From CAIWHR01 sp963811685 (lineage in GTDB: Bacteria; Pseudomonadota; Gammaproteobacteria; Burkholderiales; Casimicrobiaceae): a stretch of 64,000 nucleotides of DNA. The position numbers and the translations under genes were made by a program. Of the stretch, positions 36,799-46,187 are shown piece after piece. Position 1 is the first letter of the stretch. Every line of letters starts with the position of its first letter. The stretch spans positions 245,199-309,198 of the forward strand of contig CAWESK010000007.1 in the NCBI GenBank assembly GCA_963811685.1. Direction: 5' to 3'. Below the pieces are notes generated by a model. The model was not told the DNA's origin, made no database searches, and saw nothing but the letters and a program-made list of their open reading frames with translations.

Positions 36799-38004
36799 CT
36801 ATTGCGCCGGCCGCATCATCCGCTTCACATCGTCGTCCGACGGCAGGTAGTCCTTTCCGCTGGCATAGTGCCAGTCGATCATCATGCCCTTGCCGTCCTT
36901 CACCGCGGTGCGGCCCACATAAGCGCCCATCGTCGACTGATGATCCAGCGCGCGGAACGAAATCGGCCCGAACGGCGACTCGAACGCGAGCCCGCTCATC
37001 GCGGCGACGAGTTTCTCGGTGTCGGTCGACCCCGCCCTGGCGATCGCCGCCGCGGCGGCCTTCACCGTGCTGTAGCCGACGACGGAGCCAAGGCGCGGAT
37101 AGTCCTTGAATTTCGCCTGGTATGCGTCGCGGAACCGCTTGTGCGCGGGCGTGTCGATCGCATACCACGGGTAGCCCGTCACCCACCAGCCGACCGGTGC
37201 CTCTTCCTTCAGCGGATCGAGATATTCAGGCTCGCCCCCCAGCAGGTTGAAGACCGGCCGATCCTTGAACAGCCCGCGCAATTCGCCTTCGCGCACGAAG
37301 CGGGCGAGATCGGGTCCGAACAACGACGAAAAGATCGCGTCGGGCTTCGCATCGAGGAGTGCCTGCACCACGGGGCCGGCGTCGATCTTGCCGAGCGGCA
37401 CCGCCTGCTCGATGAACTCGATGCCACCCGGCTGCTGCGCGATCATCTGCTTCTTGAAGGCATTGGTCGCCGACTGGCCGTACTCATAGTTCGGATAGAC
37501 GATCGCCCAGCGCTTCTTGCCGAGCTTCGCCGCCGCGGGGACGAGCATCGCCGTCTGCATGTACGTCGACGCACGCAGCCGGTACGTGTAGCGATTGCCC
37601 GATTCCCAGACGATCTTGTCGGTCAAAGGCTCGGCGGCGAGGAAGAGAACCTTGCGCTGCTTCGCGAGGTCGGCGACGGCGAGGCCCACGTTCGATGCGA
37701 ACGTGCCCATCAGCAGCACGACCTTTTCGCGCGCCAGGAGCTCCTCGGCGACGCGCACGGCGTCGCCGGGGCTGCCGTTGTCGTCGCGCGACACGATTTC
37801 GAGCGGGCGCCCGAGGACGCCGCCGGCCGCGTTGATCTCGTCCTGCGCGAGCTCCATTCCTTTCTTGTAGGGCTCGAGAAAGGCGGGGAACGTCTTGTAG
37901 CTGTTCAACTCCCCAAGCTTGATCGGCTGCGCCGCCAGCGGAAGGGCGCCGCACGCAGCGAGCATGGCGGCGGCGAGGCAGGCAAGACGGGCAAGGCGAT
38001 TCAT
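36799..38004 (-). CDS. Liv-type ABC transporter substrate-binding protein
   Basis: 401-residue periplasmic-binding protein (type 1 fold). The signal peptide ACLAAAMLAACGALPLAAQ could be cleaved after LAAQ. IKLGELNSYKTFPAFLEPYKKGMELAQDEINAAGG opens the mature protein; VVLLMGTFASNVGLAVADLA and WAIVYPNYEYGQSA follow. First gene of the livK-livHM-livG unit; ligand unknown. Divergent from the large oxidoreductase gene over about 230 bases. Confidence 0.9.
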   Translation of the reverse strand: MNRLARLACLAAAMLAACGALPLAAQPIKLGELNSYKTFPAFLEPYKKGMELAQDEINAAGGVLGRPLEIVSRDDNGSPGDAVRVAEELLAREKVVLLMGTFASNVGLAVADLAKQRKVLFLAAEPLTDKIVWESGNRYTYRLRASTYMQTAMLVPAAAKLGKKRWAIVYPNYEYGQSATNAFKKQMIAQQPGGIEFIEQAVPLGKIDAGPVVQALLDAKPDAIFSSLFGPDLARFVREGELRGLFKDRPVFNLLGGEPEYLDPLKEEAPVGWWVTGYPWYAIDTPAHKRFRDAYQAKFKDYPRLGSVVGYSTVKAAAAAIARAGSTDTEKLVAAMSGLAFESPFGPISFRALDHQSTMGAYVGRTAVKDGKGMMIDWHYASGKDYLPSDDDVKRMMRPAQ

Positions 38005-38144
38005 GGCGTCTCCGGGCGGAGGTCGGGAGGGTATTGTCCCCCGGGGCAGGCGGTAACGGTCGTGTTCGCTTGACGGTTGACACTCGGATTGTGGCATCCG
38101 CGGGTTTCGGTGTCGTTTCATGCACAAGCATAGAACTCGCGAGC

Positions 38145-38174
38145 CTGACGGGAAGGCACGCGAAACGGTAAAAT
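38145..38174 (+). promoter_or_regulatory. Candidate sigma-70 promoter for the large oxidoreductase
   Basis: CTGACG (38145-38150), an 18-base spacer and TAAAAT (38169-38174) stand 60 bases before ATG 38234. The placement argues against the earlier in-frame ATG at 38120. The -10 box is five of six; the -35 is four of six. Confidence 0.5.
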
Positions 38175-38233
38175 TCGACCTTTTGCCCCGCTTGACAGCA
38201 TCGACCCCGGCGCCGCCCCGGCGCCGCTCCGCC

Positions 38234-41200
38234 ATGCCCCCCGAATCCTCCCCACCGCTCGTTTTGCCCGCGGGGCTCGCGTTTCCGGATCTTTATACGA
38301 CCGAGGGCGCGGAGCGTCTCGACGCGCTGTTCATCGCGCATCTGCGCGAGGCCGATGCACAGCTGGCGGCACGCCTCGCCGCGGGCCGCGAAAAACCCGA
38401 CGCGCTGTCGCGCCTCGACGAATCCGAGCTGTTGCTGGCGCTGGGCCCGCATCTCGAGGATTTCCTTGCCAATGTCTTCGGCGTCGAGCCCGAGGTGCGC
38501 GCGCTGGAGGAGGTGCACCACGAGCTCGCGCCTCTTTACGCGGTGAAGCGGCTGTTCGTCCAGCGCAAGGCGATGAACGCCCACAAGGCGGACGTCGCCG
38601 CGACATTCGATGGGGCGGCGCTGCATCGCGAGATCGAATCGCTGCTCGGAGAATCGTTCACGGAGCTTGTCTTCGCGAAGGCAGTGACGCGATGGCAACA
38701 GGACGAGACGAAGAATGCGAGCGCGCTGGACGTGGCGATGCGCTATGCCGCGTGGGCGGCGCACACCGCGGCGGGACACGCGGCGCACAAAGGCGGCGTG
38801 CTGTTCCGCGCGCCGCGCAAGCTCGATTACCTGAAGCTCGTCCCGCTGCAATCGACGCAGGTGAGCGGGGTCGACGCCTGGACGCTCGCCGGCGACCACA
38901 AGCGGGAGCGCGACGGCTTCGCGCTGACCGATTCCGGCATGGGGCTCACCGCGGCGCTCGGCGAGGCCCACTACTGCATCTGGTGCCACGAGCAGGGGAA
39001 GGATTCGTGCGCGCGCGGCTTGCCGGAAAAGAAGTCCGCCGATGGCGTAGCGCCCGAGATCCCGTTCCGCAGGAGCCCGTTCGGCGTCGTCCTCGCCGGG
39101 TGTCCGCTGGAAGAGAAGATCTCCGAGTTCCAGAAGCTGCGCGCGCAAGGCTGGCCCGTCGCCGCGCTTGCGATCATGTGCGTGGACAACCCGATGGTCG
39201 CCGCCACCGGGCATCGGATCTGCAACGACTGCATGAAGAGCTGCATCTACCAGAAGACCGATCCGGTCGACGTGCCGCAGTCCGAGACGCGCATCCTGAA
39301 GGACGTGCTCGCGCTGCCGTGGGGCTTCGAGATCTACAGCCTGCTGACGCGCTGGAACCCGCTCAACCTGCGGCGCCCGCTGCCGCGGCCGGCGACCGGC
39401 AGGCGCGCGCTCGTCGTCGGCATGGGACCGGCGGGCTTCACGCTCGCCCATCATTTGCTGAACGATGGCCACGCGGTCGCTGCCATCGACGGGCTCAAGA
39501 TCGAGCCGCTCGATCCGACGCTGTCCGGCATCACCGTCACTGGCGAGCGCACGCCGTTTGCACCGATCCGCGACGCGGCATCGCTCGCCGAGCCGCTCGA
39601 CGACCGGCTGATGGCGGGCTTCGGTGGCGTCGCCGAGTATGGAATCACGGTCCGCTGGGACAAGAACTTCCTGAAGCTCATCCGGCTGCTGCTCGAGCGG
39701 CGTGCGCGCTTTGCGCTCTACGGCGGCGTGCGCTTCGGCGGCACGCTCGACGTCGAGGACGCGTTTGCGCTGGGCTTCGATCACGTCGCAGTCGCCGCCG
39801 GAGCGGGCAAGCCGACGGTGCTGGAGCTCCCCAACGGCCTCGCCAACGGCGTGCGCACGGCGTCGGACTTCCTGATGGCGCTGCAGCTCACCGGCGCGGC
39901 CAAGAAAGACTCGCTCGCCAACATGCAGGTGCGCTTGCCGGTGATCGTCGTCGGCGGCGGCCTCACGGCGATCGACACGGCGACGGAATCGCTCGCCTAC
40001 TACCCGGTGCAGGTCGAGAAGTTTCTCGCTCGCTACGAGGCGCTCGCTGCCGAGCGTGGCCGCGATGCGACCGAAGCCGCCTGGTCAGCCGACGAGCGCG
40101 CCCTCGCGCACGAATTTCTGGCGCACGCCCGCGCGCTCCGCACGGAGCGCGCAGCCGCCGCGGCCGAGCAGCGGACGCCGCGCCTGATCGAGCTCCTGCA
40201 GTCGTGGGGAGGCGCCACGATCGCGTATCGGCGGCGGCTGATCGACAGTCCGGCCTACACGCTCAACCACGAAGAGGTCGAGAAGGCGCTGGAGGAAGGC
40301 ATTCGCTTCGCCGAAGGCCTGACGCCGCTTGCGGTCGAGGTCGACGCGGACGGCCGCGTATGCGGGCTCACCGTATCCGAACAGCACAACGACGGCGATG
40401 GCGTGTGGCACGAGTATGCGCAGGTGACGCTGCCGGCGCGGACCCTGCTGATCGCGGCTGGCACGCAGCCCAACACCGTGCTCGCGCGCGAGGATGCCGC
40501 GCACTTTCATCTTGCCGGCAAGTATTTCCGGCTGCTGGACGAGGCCGGTCATGAAGTCACGCCGGTGAAGGGCCTCGCCAAGCCCGCGGTGCCGGCGGTG
40601 CTCACCGAGATCCGCGCGGACGGACGCGCGACGAGCTTTTTCGGCGACCTTCACCCATCGTATGCGGGGAACGTCGTGAAGGCGATGGCGAGCGCCACGC
40701 AGGGCGCGCCGATCGTCTCGCGGATGCTGGCGAAGGTCGCGCCCGCCTCGCCGCTCGGCGAGCGCGAATTCTTCGCCATGCTCGATCGCGAGTTTCGCGC
40801 GACGGTCGTGCGCGTCGACCGGCTCACGCCGACGATCGTCGAAGTCGTCGTGCACGCGCCGGCGGCGGCGCGACGATTCCGGCCCGGCCAGTTCTATCGC
40901 TTGCAGAATTTCGAGGCGCTTGCCAGGCGTGCGGCCGGCACCACGCTGGCGATGGAAGGTCTCGCCTTGACCGGCGCCTGGGTGGACAAGGAACGAGGGC
41001 TGGTGTCGACGATCGTGCTCGAAATGGGCGGCTCGTCCGATCTTTGCAAGGAATTGCGGCCCGGTGAGCGCGTGATCCTGATGGGGCCGACGGGCTCGCC
41101 GACCGAAATCGCTTCAGACGAGACGGTCGTGCTGGCCGGGGGCGGTCTCGGCAATGCCGTGCTGTTCTCGATCGCGCAGGCATTTCGCGGCGCGGGCTCG

Positions 41201-42217
41201 AAAGTGCTCTATTTCGCCGGCTACAAGAAGCGCATCGATCGCTACAAGGTCGCCGACATCGAGGCGGCCGCCGATGCGGTCGTCTGGTGCTGCGACGAAG
41301 CTCCCGGATTCGAGCCGACGCGGCCGCAGGACCGCGCGTTCGTCGGCAACATCGTCCTGGCGATGCAGGCCTACGCGAGCGGTGCGCTGGGGCCGCAGCC
41401 GGTCGCCTTCGCCGAGTGCGATCGTCTGATCGCGATCGGCTCGGACCGGATGATGGCGGCGGTCGGCGCCGCGCGCCACGCGGTTCTGGCGCCTTACCTC
41501 AAGCCCGGGCACCGTGCGCTCGCGTCGATCAATTCGCCGATGCAGTGCATGATGAAGGAGATCTGCGCGCAATGCCTGCAGCCGCACCACGATCCCGCGA
41601 CGGGCAAGCTTTCGTATGTCTTCTCGTGTTTCAACCAGGACCAGCCGCTCGACCGCGTCGATTTCCCGGGCCTCGCCGCGCGCCTCGCGCAGAATGCCGT
41701 GCAGGAGAAGCTGACCGCGCAATGGATCGTGGCCATTGCCTCGACGAAACCTGATGGGATCATCGCGGCGATCGCCGAGGATGGGATTCGCGCGTGCGGC
41801 GAGGTTGCGTATGTGCTAGAGGCGACCTTGCCGTTGGCCCGAGCCGATCTCCGGAAAGACCGCGTGACGAAATCCGCGTCTGCGGAGGTGTCGCTTCGAG
41901 TCGCCGTCGCCCTCTGCCGGCGCTTGCGATGTCGCCCCGGCACCTCGATCGAAGGTGCGGCGCGTGCTCGAGTACGCATGCCTCAACAGCTACTTCCAGT
42001 CGGGGCTGCGCAATCTGCTCGACGAAGCGGTGCTCTCGCACGCCGAGCTGCACGAGGACATCCGGCAGGGCGCCGGCTATCGCAAGGTCGACGAGATCCC
42101 GTTCGACTTCCAGCGGCGGCGGATGTCGGTGGTCGTCGAGACCGCCGACGGCGCCGCCCATTTCCTGATCTGCAAGGGCGCCGTCGAGGAAGTTTCCGCC
42201 GCCTGCACGCACGCTGA
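38234..42217 (+). CDS. Two-module flavin/iron-sulfur oxidoreductase (GltD-like plus PyrK-like), aberrant 3' end
   Basis: A very large reductase. Residues to about 300 hold a helical domain and two Cys clusters (CIWCHEQGKDSCARG; ICNDCMKSCIYQK). Then comes a GltD-like pyridine-nucleotide reductase with FAD motif VVGMGPAGFTLAHHLL and NAD(P) motif VIVVGGGLTAIDTATES. From about residue 850 a ferredoxin-reductase-type module follows (RFRPGQFYRLQNF, VVLAGGGLGNAVLF) ending in a PyrK-like [2Fe-2S] site (CMMKEICAQCLQ plus a later Cys in YVFSCF). Family-like sequence stops near 41730; the rest of the frame to 42217 is Arg-rich and overlaps the mgtA fragment, so the true C-terminus is lost. Electron partners are unknown. 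Confidence 0.8.
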   Translation: MPPESSPPLVLPAGLAFPDLYTTEGAERLDALFIAHLREADAQLAARLAAGREKPDALSRLDESELLLALGPHLEDFLANVFGVEPEVRALEEVHHELAPLYAVKRLFVQRKAMNAHKADVAATFDGAALHREIESLLGESFTELVFAKAVTRWQQDETKNASALDVAMRYAAWAAHTAAGHAAHKGGVLFRAPRKLDYLKLVPLQSTQVSGVDAWTLAGDHKRERDGFALTDSGMGLTAALGEAHYCIWCHEQGKDSCARGLPEKKSADGVAPEIPFRRSPFGVVLAGCPLEEKISEFQKLRAQGWPVAALAIMCVDNPMVAATGHRICNDCMKSCIYQKTDPVDVPQSETRILKDVLALPWGFEIYSLLTRWNPLNLRRPLPRPATGRRALVVGMGPAGFTLAHHLLNDGHAVAAIDGLKIEPLDPTLSGITVTGERTPFAPIRDAASLAEPLDDRLMAGFGGVAEYGITVRWDKNFLKLIRLLLERRARFALYGGVRFGGTLDVEDAFALGFDHVAVAAGAGKPTVLELPNGLANGVRTASDFLMALQLTGAAKKDSLANMQVRLPVIVVGGGLTAIDTATESLAYYPVQVEKFLARYEALAAERGRDATEAAWSADERALAHEFLAHARALRTERAAAAAEQRTPRLIELLQSWGGATIAYRRRLIDSPAYTLNHEEVEKALEEGIRFAEGLTPLAVEVDADGRVCGLTVSEQHNDGDGVWHEYAQVTLPARTLLIAAGTQPNTVLAREDAAHFHLAGKYFRLLDEAGHEVTPVKGLAKPAVPAVLTEIRADGRATSFFGDLHPSYAGNVVKAMASATQGAPIVSRMLAKVAPASPLGEREFFAMLDREFRATVVRVDRLTPTIVEVVVHAPAAARRFRPGQFYRLQNFEALARRAAGTTLAMEGLALTGAWVDKERGLVSTIVLEMGGSSDLCKELRPGERVILMGPTGSPTEIASDETVVLAGGGLGNAVLFSIAQAFRGAGSKVLYFAGYKKRIDRYKVADIEAAADAVVWCCDEAPGFEPTRPQDRAFVGNIVLAMQAYASGALGPQPVAFAECDRLIAIGSDRMMAAVGAARHAVLAPYLKPGHRALASINSPMQCMMKEICAQCLQPHHDPATGKLSYVFSCFNQDQPLDRVDFPGLAARLAQNAVQEKLTAQWIVAIASTKPDGIIAAIAEDGIRACGEVAYVLEATLPLARADLRKDRVTKSASAEVSLRVAVALCRRLRCRPGTSIEGAARARVRMPQQLLPVGAAQSARRSGALARRAARGHPAGRRLSQGRRDPVRLPAAADVGGRRDRRRRRPFPDLQGRRRGSFRRLHAR

Positions 42218-43463
42218 ACGCGACGGGCGGGTCGTGCCCCTCGAGCCATCGCACGCGGGTGAGCTCTCATCGGTCGCGCGCGAGCTGAACGATCAGGGCT
42301 TCCGGGTCATCGCTGTCGCCTACAAGCAGGTGCCGTCCGGCCCCGCCGTGTACAAGGTCGCCGACGAGGCCGGGTTGACGCTTCTCGGATACATCGCGTT
42401 CCTCGATCCGCCGAAGGAGTCGGCGGCGCCGGCCATCGCCCGCCTGCGCGAATCCGGTATCGCGGTGAAAGTGCTGACGGGCGACAACGAGCTCGTCACG
42501 CGCCACGTCTGCGCGCAAGTCGTGCTGCCCGTCGATTCGGTGCTGACGGGGTCGGAGGTCGCCGCGCTGTCGGACGCGGACCTGGCGCGGCGGGTGGAGA
42601 AGGTCACGATATTCGCCAAGCTCGCGCCGGACGAGAAGTCGCGCGTGATCCGCGCGCTGCGCGCGAACGGACACGTGGTCGGCTACCTCGGCGACGGCAT
42701 CAACGATGGGCCGGCGCTGAAGGCCGCCGACGTCGGGATCTCCGTGGATTCCGCGGCGGACATCGCGAAGGCGTCGGCCGATATCATCCTGCTCGAGAAC
42801 AGCCTCGCGGTGCTGCACGAAGGCGTGCTGGAGGGGCGGCGCGTGTTCGGCAACGTGACCAAGTACCTCCGCATGGCGGGCAGCTCGAATTTCGGCAACA
42901 TGTTCAGCATGATCGGCGCCTCGGCGATACTGCCCTTCCTGCCGATGGCGCCGGTGCAGATCCTGTTCAACAACCTCCTCTACGATGTGTCGCAGACGGC
43001 GGTCGCCACCGACAACGTCGACGCCGAGTACCTCGCGGCGCCGCGCCGCTGGGACGTGGGCGGCATCGGCCGGTACATGGTGTGCATCGGGCCATTGTCG
43101 TCGCTGTTCGACTACGCGACCTTTGCGCTGATGGCATTGACCTTCGATGCGCTCGGCGACCCTGCGCTCTTCCAGACCGGGTGGTTCGTCGAATCGCTGC
43201 TGTCGCAAACGCTGATCGTCCACGTCATCCGTACGAACCGGATTCCCTTCGTCGAGAGCCGGCCGAGCCGCGCGCTCGTTTTGATGACGCTCGCCATTTG
43301 CACGCTCGGCGTCTGGCTCCCGTTCTCGCCGCTGGCGGGCTGGCTGGGGCTCGCGCGCCTGCCTGCGGGCTACTGGCCGGCGCTGGCCGGAATCCTTGTC
43401 GCCTACCTGGCGCTCACGCAGCTCGTCAAGGCGTGGGTCGTGCGCCGCTTCGAGCTCGCTTGA
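41955..43463 (+). pseudogene. mgtA: Magnesium-transporting P-type ATPase, 5'-truncated
   Basis: 502 residues matching the C-terminal part of MgtA/MgtB. It starts abruptly at VLEYACLNSYFQSGLRNLLD in the nucleotide-binding domain, then has the hinge GDGINDGPALKAADVGISVD, membrane segments M5-M10 (SSNFGNMFSMIGASAILPFLP, ILFNNLLYDVSQ) and a normal end. The actuator domain, M1-M4 and the phosphorylated DKTGT motif are absent, so it cannot pump. The upstream join at about 41730-41955 is inside another gene's reading frame. Deletion, recombination or misassembly explains it. Confidence 0.88.
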
Positions 43464-43557
43464 TCCGCGCCCGAAGAGGGATATGCGCTGCGGCGCGAGT
43501 TGCGTATCCTAGCGGCACTCGCTTCCTCTCGAATCGATCCCCGGGACAGATGCCGTA

Positions 43558-44967
43558 ATGAATTCCGCTCTGAACGTGTGCGCTTCTGGTCCTCGCGTTC
43601 GGCATCGTGCCCTCCATGCCGGTGCCACCGCGCAAGGCGCGAAGGCGGCGGACAAGGCCTCGCCGATGCCTTCTGCCGCCGATGCGAAATCCATCGCAGC
43701 GGACGCCTACCTGCAGACGTTTCCGCTGCTGCAGACCGCGCGCGAGCTCGACCGCGAGATGAACACGGCCGACGCGCAGGACTACGTCGGCAAGTTCAAC
43801 GCCTTTCGTCATCAGGACGGGCTGCCTTCGCCCAAGGATGCGTCGATTCGCCGGAAGAGTTACGACGCCCCGTACTCGCGGGCGTGGCTCGACCTGCGCA
43901 GCGAGCCGATGGTCGTCCAGGTGCCGGCGATTCCGGCCGGTCGTTTCGTCGTGATTCAGTTCTACGACCTGTGGGGGCATAACCTCTTGCACGTAGACGG
44001 GAAGAATGCGCCGAAGCCCGTCAACATCCTGGTGGCCGGACCGGGCTGGAAAGGCGCGCAGCCCAGGGGCATCGATCGCGTCGTGCGTGCCGACACGTCG
44101 CTCGTCGGCGTCACGGGCCGCACGTCCGCCGCGATGCCCGGCGACGCCGCGAGCGTGGCCGAGCTGCAGAAGCAATACCGGATCGTCCCGCTTTCGCAAT
44201 TCACGAAAAGTGCGACTCCCAAGACGGCGCCGGCCATCACGTTCGCCGCGTTCGACGAGGCCAAGGCCGACACCGGCGCGTTCATCGGCTACGTCAATCA
44301 GCTGCTGCCGTACGTGCGCCTCGACGCGGCGGAGCAGCTCGCGTTCAAGCGTTATGCGGGCATCGGCATGGTGGCGGGCAAGCCGTACGATCCCGCCAAG
44401 ATGGACAGCGCCGTCGTCGCCGCCATCGAGGGCGGCGTCACCGAGGCGCGAGGCAAGCTCGAAAAGGCGATGGCGGAGGCGCGCGGCGCGGTCGACCCTG
44501 TCGGGACGCGCGAGGCGTTCGGCGGCGACACGATGAAGCGTTCGATCAGCGCCGGCTTCGATTTGCATCGCGTCGCGAGCAACGAAATCGTCGAATTCCC
44601 GATCGCCGGCGACGGCGGCGGCGATCCGTTCGAGAAGGGCGCGAAATACCGACTCGTGTTTCCGCCCGGCCAGCTGCCGCCCGTCGACGGGTTCTGGTCG
44701 CTCGAGATGATCAGCGTTCCCGTCGTGCGCTACTACGACAATCCGGTCAATCGCTACGTGATCGACAGCCGGATGACGGGGCTGAAGAAGAATGCCGACG
44801 GCTCGCTCGAGATCGCGATCCAGCGCGACACCCCGGGGCCGGACCTCGAATCGAACTGGCTGCCGACGCCCGACACCGGCTTTTCGCTGACGCTGCGCCT
44901 GTTCGCGCCCAAGGCGGAAGCGGTCGACGGGCGGTGGAAGCCCGCGTATCCGAACCGGCTCCCGTAG
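43558..44967 (+). CDS. DUF1254/DUF1214 secreted protein
   Basis: 469 residues. DUF1254 occupies about residues 45-190 (DAYLQTFPLLQTARELDREMN, PYSRAWLDLRSEPMVVQVP, FVVIQFYDLWGHN) and DUF1214 about 340-455 (GFWSLEMISVPVVRYYDNPVNRY). The first 30 residues in frame look wrong (RVRHRALHAG), but the next frame over 43580-43620 reads ALLVLAFGIVPSMPV, a signal-peptide core. Two compensating indels therefore scramble a normal export signal. Function unknown. Confidence 0.85.
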   Translation: MNSALNVCASGPRVRHRALHAGATAQGAKAADKASPMPSAADAKSIAADAYLQTFPLLQTARELDREMNTADAQDYVGKFNAFRHQDGLPSPKDASIRRKSYDAPYSRAWLDLRSEPMVVQVPAIPAGRFVVIQFYDLWGHNLLHVDGKNAPKPVNILVAGPGWKGAQPRGIDRVVRADTSLVGVTGRTSAAMPGDAASVAELQKQYRIVPLSQFTKSATPKTAPAITFAAFDEAKADTGAFIGYVNQLLPYVRLDAAEQLAFKRYAGIGMVAGKPYDPAKMDSAVVAAIEGGVTEARGKLEKAMAEARGAVDPVGTREAFGGDTMKRSISAGFDLHRVASNEIVEFPIAGDGGGDPFEKGAKYRLVFPPGQLPPVDGFWSLEMISVPVVRYYDNPVNRYVIDSRMTGLKKNADGSLEIAIQRDTPGPDLESNWLPTPDTGFSLTLRLFAPKAEAVDGRWKPAYPNRLP

Positions 44968-45024
44968 CACCGCCGAATTCGCTTCCCAAGCGAGCACGAC
45001 GGGGATCATCGCAAGAGGAGAACA

Positions 45025-45922
45025 ATGCGACGGATCGTTGGCGCCGCAGTGCTCATTTTTGTCAGCCTGTCGACCGGCTTGGCGTACAGTCAGACCACCA
45101 CCGATTCGCCCGTCACCACGAAACCCAGGCTCTATGCGCTGGTAGCGGCTGTCGGCGAGCAGATCACGGAGGCGTACGAAGCGCAAAGCACGGGCAGCCA
45201 CCTTAGCCCCTTCCGGCAAAGCAGGTCCCACGTTCCGAACAACGCACTCAATCGCTTTGTCTTGCACAGCCTCGACGTCGCGATTGAAAACGTGGATCCG
45301 GAAAGCCAGCGGGTCTACCTGTCGCTCTCAGCGGTACCGATGGACGGAGTCCCAGCACCGAAGCAGGACAGCTTCGCGCTCGGAATCATCGTTGCAGAAC
45401 TGGAGAAGATACCCGAGCGATTGAATTGGGACAGAATCGTGATTGCCACGCCTGCCTACGAATCGCTGGCGCGGAACGGAATGCCGGGCAAGATCCAGGG
45501 ATTTGGCATGTTTGCGCAGCCCCTGTGCCAGGCGGGCTGTCCTAAACCGGGGACCCCGTATCCTGCGGCGATCGATGCAGAGCCGCTCGATGGCGTCGCC
45601 GCCGTCACCGTCGGACGACACCGCCATCAGGGCCAAGACGTTTCTTGCGCCGTTCTCGTACATCGAGGTGTGGGTGCTGGACCCGAAGACCCTCGCCGTG
45701 CTCGATAGGCAACAGAGTTTCGATCACCAGAAGCTTGCAGAGCCCGTCTACAAGGCACCCATGAGCGAAGGCGACCTCCAGCGTTATCTCGCTCGCCGCG
45801 CAACAGATCTGATCGAGACCTCGATCAGCGCGGCGGTCATGCGCTCCGAGGTCAATCTGCGCCGCGGCAAGGTCGAGCTCGGTCCCCTCAAGGACGTCAC
45901 GCCCGATGACGCCAAACGATGA
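45025..45922 (+). CDS. Secreted hypothetical protein (frameshifted)
   Basis: About 298 residues after repair. RBS AGAGGAG precedes ATG 45025. A signal peptide (RIVGAAVLIFVSLSTGLAYSQ) is followed by a globular region with KPRLYALVAAVGEQITEAYE and LNWDRIVIATPAYESLA. One extra base near 45610-45617 shifts the frame; the second frame gives TFLAPFSYIEVWVLDPKTLAVLDR and ends at 45922. No family recognised. It follows the DUF1254 gene by 57 bases. Confidence 0.72.
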
Positions 45923-45985
45923 CGTCGACTGCTGCTTCTGCGCACGCGCGTGAGGGACGCTGTTGGGACGAAGCCTGCACTCCCG

Positions 45986-46093
45986 ATCGAGCGGAACGGC
46001 TGCCTGTTCCCTTGGTGGACAGTGACCAATGTCCAACGGCGCTTGTTGGCGCCCCCGGCGGAAGCGATCGACGGGCGGCGGAAGCCCGCGTAG
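45986..46093 (+). pseudogene. Remnant 3' end of a second DUF1254 gene
   Basis: About 44 bases near 46048-46092 match the end of the gene at 43558-44967 at roughly 40 positions, and the translation RRLLAPPAEAIDGRRKPA parallels LRLFAPKAEAVDGRWKPA of that protein. The frame ends in TAG at 46091. Only the last 35 codons can be recognised. It lies just before narX. Confidence 0.6.
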
Positions 46094-46187
46094 GCGAACC
46101 GTCTCCGAGCTGCGCTCGGCGCGCCGGCATTTCGCCGGGTTGATCCAGGACAAGGAATTCGTGGTCGGGGCGGCTATTCTCCCCGTG

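Noticed and set aside
38120..38233. Earlier ATG for the large reductase
   Set aside because: It lies upstream of the best promoter, lacks a ribosome site, and its extra 38 residues are Arg/Pro-rich and unlike the protein.
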